Shown here piece by piece: positions 5,953-9,528 of a stretch of 9,528 nucleotides of DNA. A model generated the notes under the pieces. It had not been told where the DNA came from and ran no database searches. It was given only the letters and a program-made list of their open reading frames with translations. The position numbers were made by a program, and so were the translations under genes. Where the stretch lies: NCBI GenBank assembly GCA_934757945.1, contig CAKVLT010000075.1:1-9528 (forward strand), read 5' to 3'. The DNA comes from an uncultured Bulleidia sp. Its GTDB lineage: Bacteria; Bacillota_I; Bacilli_A; Erysipelotrichales; Erysipelotrichaceae. Each line of letters starts with the position of its first letter. The first letter of the stretch is position 1.

Positions 5953-7134
5953 ATGAGCAAAACAGTCTATGAAAAATCATTAGAATTACATCAGAAACAT
6001 ACAGGAAAACTGTGTGTAGCTCCTAAGGTTCCATGTGACAGTGCAGAAGATCTTTCTTATGCCTATACACCGGGAGTAGCTGAACCATGCAGACAAATTC
6101 ATGAGAATCCTGAAAACAGCTATGTATATACAGACAGAGACAACATTGTAGCTGTAATTACAGATGGTACAGCTGTATTAGGCTTAGGAGATATCGGCCC
6201 TGAAGCGGCTATGCCGGTAATGGAAGGGAAAGCATTACTTTTAAAGAGGTTTGCAGGTATTGACTCCTGGCCATTATGTCTGAATACAAAAGATCCAGAA
6301 GAGATTATTTCCATATGTAAGGCCCTGGAACCAAGCTTTGGAGCTATCAATCTGGAAGATATTTCTGCGCCGAGATGTGTGGAAATTGAAAGAAGACTGA
6401 TTCAGGAAATGCATATTCCTGTTTTCCATGATGATCAGCACGGCACTGCTATTGTGGTTCTTGCTGCTTTAATTAACGCATTAAAGCTGAAAGGATCCAC
6501 TCCTCAGGAAGTTAAGGTGGTTGTTTCAGGGACAGGAGCTGCTGGAAGCAGTATTATCCGCATGCTGTATAATTATGGGTTTACGCATATTTATGCTTTT
6601 GATATTGATGGATGTTTATCCAAGTCTCATGCAGAAGACTATAACTCGTTGAAGAAAGAATTGTTGGAATATGTCAATCTGGATGACCAGGAATATGGTT
6701 CATTGGCAGAAGGCATGAAAGGCGCAGATATCTTTATTGGTGTTTCTGCTCCAGGCATTGTGACAAAAGAAATGGTTGCCAGCATGAACGAAAAGAATAT
6801 AGTTTTCTCCATGGCAAATCCTGAACCTGAAATCAGGTATGAAGATGCTAAAGAAGCAGGTGCATGGATTATAGGAACAGGCAGAAGTGACTATCCTAAC
6901 CAGGTAAATAATCTTCTTGCTTTCCCTGGTATTTTCAGGGGTGCTCTGGATGCTCATGCAACAAAGATTACAGAAGGAATGAAACTTGCTACTTCCAGAG
7001 CTATTGCGTCATTGGTAGATGAAAAAGATCTTAGAAGAGACTACATTATTGTGTCTCCGTTTGATGAAAGAGTGGTTCCTGCTATCTCCAAAGCAGTACA
7101 GGAACAGGCTGTAAAAGAGGGCGTTGTAAGATGA
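5953..7134 (+). CDS. malic enzyme (malate dehydrogenase, decarboxylating)
   Basis: Cytosolic enzyme converting L-malate to pyruvate and CO2 with reduction of NAD(P). The 393-residue length fits the short bacterial type. Motifs: YTPGVAEPC with the proposed catalytic Y38, TDGTAVLGLGDIGPEAAMPV (70-89), EGKALLLKRFAGID with K93, NLEDISAP with metal ligands E135 and D136, FHDDQHGTAIV with D160/D161, Rossmann GTGAAG (193-198), SMANPEPEI (287-294) and GTGRSDYPNQVNN (308-320). An acidic residue after the second Rossmann strand (AFDIDG) suggests NAD preference, tentatively. A GTG at 5944 is in frame, but GAGGAG about 8 bases upstream fits the ATG at 5953. The nearby fumarase makes its substrate, giving fumarate to malate to pyruvate. 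Confidence 0.96.
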   Translation: MSKTVYEKSLELHQKHTGKLCVAPKVPCDSAEDLSYAYTPGVAEPCRQIHENPENSYVYTDRDNIVAVITDGTAVLGLGDIGPEAAMPVMEGKALLLKRFAGIDSWPLCLNTKDPEEIISICKALEPSFGAINLEDISAPRCVEIERRLIQEMHIPVFHDDQHGTAIVVLAALINALKLKGSTPQEVKVVVSGTGAAGSSIIRMLYNYGFTHIYAFDIDGCLSKSHAEDYNSLKKELLEYVNLDDQEYGSLAEGMKGADIFIGVSAPGIVTKEMVASMNEKNIVFSMANPEPEIRYEDAKEAGAWIIGTGRSDYPNQVNNLLAFPGIFRGALDAHATKITEGMKLATSRAIASLVDEKDLRRDYIIVSPFDERVVPAISKAVQEQAVKEGVVR

Positions 7135-7141
7135 TGAAAAA

Positions 7142-7168
7142 GTGAGTGTATACTCACCTTCGAGTGTA
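7142..7168 (+). repeat. short inverted and direct repeats after the malic enzyme gene
   Basis: GTGAGT-GTAT-ACTCAC (7142-7157) is a perfect 6-bp inverted repeat, and GAGTGTA occurs twice, at 7144-7150 and 7162-7168, 18 bases apart. No T run follows, so it is a poor intrinsic terminator. It may be a weak RNA hairpin or a binding site; its role is unknown. Confidence 0.4.
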
Positions 7169-7241
7169 CAAAATCTCTGAAATGCCAACAAAACAAGTAT
7201 GTATTTCTCTGAGATTTATGGTTATTAAATAGTTTGATTGC

Positions 7242-7247
7242 TATAAT
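7242..7247 (+). promoter_or_regulatory. -10 box for the paired HTH genes
   Basis: A perfect TATAAT lies 47 bases before the TTG start of the next gene. The best -35 at a 17-base spacing is TGGTTA (7219-7224), only 3 of 6, so an activator or an alternative upstream element may be needed. The start point would be near 7254, placing the G-run at 7276-7283 about 22-29 bases into the transcript. Confidence 0.5.
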
Positions 7248-7275
7248 AAAAGTAGTTAAAAGTTCGAGTAATCGC

Positions 7276-7283
7276 GGGGGGGG
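7276..7283 (+). repeat. poly-G tract (eight Gs) at the ribosome binding site position
   Basis: Eight consecutive Gs occur in otherwise AT-rich leader DNA, ending five bases before the TTG at 7289. The tract replaces the usual GGAGG and is the only purine-rich ribosome-binding candidate for the gene. A G run of this length can gain or lose bases by slipped-strand mispairing, which would alter the binding site or its spacing. It is also a common place for sequencing error. Confidence 0.85.
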
Positions 7284-7288
7284 TTCCT

Positions 7289-7702
7289 TTGAAACAAGTA
7301 AATATGAAAAAAGACTATCGTGAAAAATTGACGTCTTTCAGGATAGCATGCAGAATATACTATAAAGAAAAAGATGAAATGCATCGTATTGAAATGGAAC
7401 ATCCTTCTTTTAAACAAGATGTACAACAGGATTCTGTCTTTTGTATAGGACTGGAAGAAAATTCGGGAAAGGGAGATCTTGAATTGTATCAGTTTTTAAA
7501 AGAAGATGTTACGTATGTGGATGACATGTTTAAGAAAATCAGAAAGGTGTGCGGGGTGAATGCCAGCGTCTTTTTGTGGACTTTATTTGTGGAATCCGAA
7601 ACACAGGAAGCAGTTGCACATATCTATGGGCTTTCCAGAAGACAAGTGCAATATGCCATGAACAAATGGATGCATATGGTATTAGATGATGATGCAGAAT
7701 AA
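7289..7702 (+). CDS. putative HTH regulator, first of a pair, unrecognised
   Basis: A 137-residue protein of no clear family. The N-terminal part (about 10-35, FRIACRIYYKEKDEMHRIEMEH) is basic and helical, the middle is acidic, and residues 104-130 (ETQEAVAHIYGLSRRQVQYAMNKWM) form a convincing sigma-region-4-like or resolvase-like HTH. The architecture resembles small phage-type regulators (RinA/ArpU/sigma-like), without proof. The start is uncertain: TTG 7289 is five bases from the G8 tract, whereas the in-frame ATG at 7304 has no ribosome binding site; I chose TTG. It overlaps the next gene by 17 bases, and the two proteins share the layout FR/FK-x2-CR-x-Y near the N-terminus and a C-terminal HTH, so they may be old duplicates. 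Confidence 0.7.
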   Translation: MKQVNMKKDYREKLTSFRIACRIYYKEKDEMHRIEMEHPSFKQDVQQDSVFCIGLEENSGKGDLELYQFLKEDVTYVDDMFKKIRKVCGVNASVFLWTLFVESETQEAVAHIYGLSRRQVQYAMNKWMHMVLDDDAE

Positions 7703-8129
7703 TATTACAACATGTAGAGAATTTAAAAATGAATGTCGTAATTACTTTTTCTACATTTCTAAGATTAACCGTATTTTAGAAACAAAAAGAGGTATTGAAT
7801 ACCGTATGGAAGGCGTGCATTCCATAGATTTTCAGAAACTGCCTGGTACAAAAGGGGTTTCAAATTATGATTGTCGTCTGGGTTTGATGGATATTAAGAA
7901 ACAGCTTGATGAACAGTCACAGGAGTATCTGAATCGTCTGGAATATATTCTGGATGTGTTTAATGCCTTTCCGGTACGCGCCTACAGAGTTATTGGATGG
8001 AAAGCTTACATCCAGGGAGATACAGTCACAAGTATTGCAGAAAAACTTGGGTGTTCTCCTGACAGCCTTTTAAAAGATCTTAAAAATCAGGTGAATGCGG
8101 CATTACAGATTATTAACAGAACTAAATAA
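7686..8129 (+). CDS. putative phage-type HTH/sigma-like regulator, second of a pair
   Basis: A 147-residue protein. Residues 12-95 are mainly helical, with FKNECRNYFFYISKINRILETKRGIEY, then MEGVHSIDFQKLPG, then a coiled stretch. Residues 97-135 form an HTH (VRAYRVIGWKAYIQGDTVTSIAEKLGCSPDSLLKDL). The order of helix, GV-x-SI-x-(F/Y) block and terminal HTH recalls RinA/ArpU-type phage late regulators and DUF1492-like proteins; this is a resemblance, not an assignment. Three ATGs in a row (7686, 7689, 7692) begin inside the previous gene with no visible ribosome binding site, so translation probably depends on coupling. No other phage gene is nearby. It ends inside a strong terminator stem. Confidence 0.72.
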   Translation: MMMQNNITTCREFKNECRNYFFYISKINRILETKRGIEYRMEGVHSIDFQKLPGTKGVSNYDCRLGLMDIKKQLDEQSQEYLNRLEYILDVFNAFPVRAYRVIGWKAYIQGDTVTSIAEKLGCSPDSLLKDLKNQVNAALQIINRTK

Positions 8130-8162
8130 GGTTCTTCCGAAAAAGGAAGAACCTTATTTTTT
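8124..8162. terminator. bidirectional terminator shared by convergent genes
   Basis: A perfect 15-bp stem (8124-8138 with 8145-8159; core GGTTCTTCC/GGAAGAACC) with a six-base loop is followed by a T run to 8162. On the minus strand the A-rich flank gives a T run too. It terminates both the HTH pair and queH-rlmA. The stop codons of the upstream gene (8127-8129) and of rlmA (8154-8156) both lie inside the stem. Confidence 0.93.
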
Positions 8163-8918
8163 ATATGTACGTACTACAAATTGTGCTGTAACGTTTAAAG
8201 AAGAAAGGTTTTGAATTTTTTCCATTCCCTGTTTTCCTGTTTTATAGGCATAAGGGGTCATTTTGAATAAAGACAGCAGGGCAGAAGTATCTGCAGAAAA
8301 GCTGTGTTCAATGGTTTTTTCTTCTATGAGCTGCAGAGGGATATCTATATCCTTGACTATATTTTTATATGGCTTGTCGTAGATGACCTGTTTTAATTCG
8401 AAAAGATGCTCGGGGCCTGGTGTTACTAAAGTAAATGTGCCACCTTGCTTTAATACACGGGGGATTTCTTGTGAAGAGACCGGAGCAAAGCAGGTAATGA
8501 CGGTATCTATACTGTTATCTTCAAACGGAAGTTCAAAGATACTTGAAAGAATATACTGCGTAGTTTTATCCTGGCGTGCCGCATGTCTTAAAGCCTCTTT
8601 GGAAAGGTCCAGACCATATTTCTCTTTGCCTGAAAGACAGCAGGTATAGTACCCTTCTCCGCAGGCAAGATCTGCCACAATATCTTCTTCATGAGTGTGT
8701 CTGACTAATTCTTCTTTTAAAAAGGCATAGGCACCTGTAGATAAAAAATCTGTACGTGCCTGTACCATTTCCTGGTTATCCCCATGATTGGCTTTGTTTG
8801 TCTGATACAGGTACAGATAACCTGATTTATTAAAATCAAATGTATGATGTTTTTCGCATATCATACTTTTGCCTTCTTTTTGTAATGGAAGGTGACATAC
8901 AGGACATAGTAATCGCAT
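8154..8918 (-). CDS. rlmA: 23S rRNA (guanine-N1)-methyltransferase RlmA family
   Basis: SAM-dependent methyltransferase that modifies a guanine in the hairpin 34/35 region of 23S rRNA; Gram-negative RlmA(I) acts at G745 and Gram-positive RlmA(II)/TlrB at G748. Of 254 residues, the N-terminal zinc ribbon has C5, C8, C21 and H25 (CPVC, then CEKHH), the same spacing as E. coli RlmA, followed by FDFNKSGYLYL. Rossmann motif I is ADLACGEGYYT (82-92); FAPV and TPGPEHLFELK follow in the usual order. The frame extends to a TTG at 8954 overlapping the queH stop, but homology starts at the ATG at 8918. That ATG has no ribosome binding site; either coupling to queH or leaderless translation would explain it. 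It lies 32 bases after queH. Whether it is type I or II is not decidable here. Confidence 0.92.
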   Translation of the reverse strand: MRLLCPVCHLPLQKEGKSMICEKHHTFDFNKSGYLYLYQTNKANHGDNQEMVQARTDFLSTGAYAFLKEELVRHTHEEDIVADLACGEGYYTCCLSGKEKYGLDLSKEALRHAARQDKTTQYILSSIFELPFEDNSIDTVITCFAPVSSQEIPRVLKQGGTFTLVTPGPEHLFELKQVIYDKPYKNIVKDIDIPLQLIEEKTIEHSFSADTSALLSLFKMTPYAYKTGKQGMEKIQNLSSLNVTAQFVVRTYKK

Positions 8919-8924
8919 GTCTGC

Positions 8925-8954
8925 ATTATACCAGTAAAAAAACAGGTGAATCAA
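8925..8954 (-). promoter_or_regulatory. possible internal promoter for rlmA, giving a leaderless transcript
   Basis: On the minus strand TTGATT (8954-8949) and a perfect TATAAT (8930-8925) are 18 bases apart. A start seven bases after the -10 would fall on the A of the rlmA ATG at 8918. The -35 overlaps the last codon and stop of queH. Activity is not shown. Confidence 0.45.
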
Positions 8955-9528
8955 TCAGAATTCGCCTGTTCTCTTTCCAGTTTGGAATATCTGCATCCAC
9001 AATAGGATTGCCTGTATATATTGTACTCATCACAGATAGCGGCGGAAATCAACGCGCCATTAGCTTTTTTGAAGTCTGACACAAGATACTTTGTATCATG
9101 AAACAAGGTATCTAACTGTAAACCAATTTCATTGAGTTTCTGAGAATCTTTCTGTCTGGAAAATGTCATGACAGTTGTGAAGTAATCAAATCCGTTTTCC
9201 TGGCCATATTGGAACACGGTTTTCATTCTGTCTGCATAACATCCGAAGCAGGATTTCCACCCTTCAGGATCTGTACTGCGGTTTTTCAAAACAGTGGATT
9301 CATAAACAGGATATGTATATTCTCCTTCAATAACAGGAATGGAATCCTGATATCGTTCATGAATATAGCGTTTGATTTCAGCGAGTCTGTGTTGATATTC
9401 TTCTTCCGGATATATATTTGGATTGTAGTAATACAGAGCTACTTCACATCCGTTTTCCAGAAGAAATTGAATAGGCCAGCAGGCACAGACAATACAGCAG
9501 ACATGTAAGAGAACTCTTGGTTTATGAC
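8951..9528 (-). CDS. queH: epoxyqueuosine reductase QueH, 5' end outside window
   Basis: Cobalamin-independent epoxyqueuosine reductase (formerly DUF208), which catalyses the last step of tRNA queuosine synthesis in the cytosol using an iron-sulfur cluster and a second metal site. The visible 191 residues lack only the N-terminal end. Landmarks: RVLLHVCCIVCACWP near the start (family CCxxC), YYYNPNIYPEEEYQHRL, the IPVIEGEY block, WKSCFGCYADRM (family CxxCY), GFDYFTTVMTFSRQKDS and the C-terminal YRQSYCGCRYSKLER. The family often reads CCAPC, here CCIVC; all cysteines are kept. The stop overlaps a possible TTG start of rlmA, suggesting one transcript for two RNA-modification genes. The start codon and promoter are beyond the window. 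Confidence 0.95.
   Translation of the reverse strand, partial: HKPRVLLHVCCIVCACWPIQFLLENGCEVALYYYNPNIYPEEEYQHRLAEIKRYIHERYQDSIPVIEGEYTYPVYESTVLKNRSTDPEGWKSCFGCYADRMKTVFQYGQENGFDYFTTVMTFSRQKDSQKLNEIGLQLDTLFHDTKYLVSDFKKANGALISAAICDEYNIYRQSYCGCRYSKLEREQANSD

Noticed and set aside
4998..7154. GTATACT shared by the gaps at 4998-5004, 5924-5930 and 7148-7154 as a common operator
   Set aside because: The surrounding dyads differ in each place and the same seven bases also occur within the fumarase beta gene near 3892, so chance in AT-rich DNA explains it.
8383..9508. Plus-strand frames of 79-99 residues over rlmA and queH
   Set aside because: They are antisense to two well-identified enzymes and show no domain or ribosome binding site.
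1..9528. CRISPR arrays, tRNA/rRNA genes, insertion sequences, riboswitches
   Set aside because: I saw no regularly spaced repeats, no cloverleaf or rRNA signature, no transposase motif or terminal repeats, and no recognisable riboswitch core.

Overview
The window looks like the chromosome of a low-GC, probably anaerobic member of the Bacillota. The evidence is AT-rich intergenic DNA with TATAAT-type promoters, GGAGG-type ribosome binding sites, CIRCE/HrcA heat-shock control, a two-subunit oxygen-sensitive class I fumarase, a small malic enzyme and the cobalamin-independent queuosine enzyme QueH. Erysipelotrichia or a related class is a guess from gene content, not a demonstrated placement. 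No rRNA, tRNA, CRISPR array or insertion sequence is visible.

Layout. Bases 1-286 hold two hairpin terminators and, at the left edge, an uncertain minus-strand reading frame. Bases 287-2182 (minus) encode HtpG/Hsp90; upstream of it is a CIRCE operator with correct N9 spacing plus a second, degenerate CIRCE in tandem. Divergent from it, 2355-4480 (plus) is a compact operon: XRE regulator, fumarase alpha, fumarase beta and a DUF523/TudS-like iron-sulfur protein, with 1, 0 and about -14 base spacings, closed by a terminator at 4493-4532. Next is a MerR-type gene behind a perfect dyad operator, a 52-residue two-helix membrane protein and a membrane-anchored DUF4230 protein (4661-5858). A malic enzyme (5953-7134) follows with its own leader.

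Two small overlapping genes (7289-8129) encode distantly similar HTH proteins that resemble phage-type RinA/ArpU/sigma-like regulators. The first has a perfect TATAAT box and an unusual run of eight Gs where its ribosome binding site should be, just before a TTG start. Bases 8124-8162 form a perfect 15-bp-stem terminator shared with the convergent minus-strand pair queH-rlmA (8154-9528), and this stem contains the stop codons of both converging genes. queH runs off the right edge.

How they work together. Fumarase and malic enzyme connect fumarate, malate and pyruvate. Fumarase and the DUF523 protein both carry cysteine sets expected to hold [4Fe-4S] clusters. queH and rlmA are both RNA-modification genes (tRNA queuosine and 23S rRNA m1G). 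The least explained parts are the paired HTH genes with the poly-G leader and the MerR/small membrane protein/DUF4230 module.
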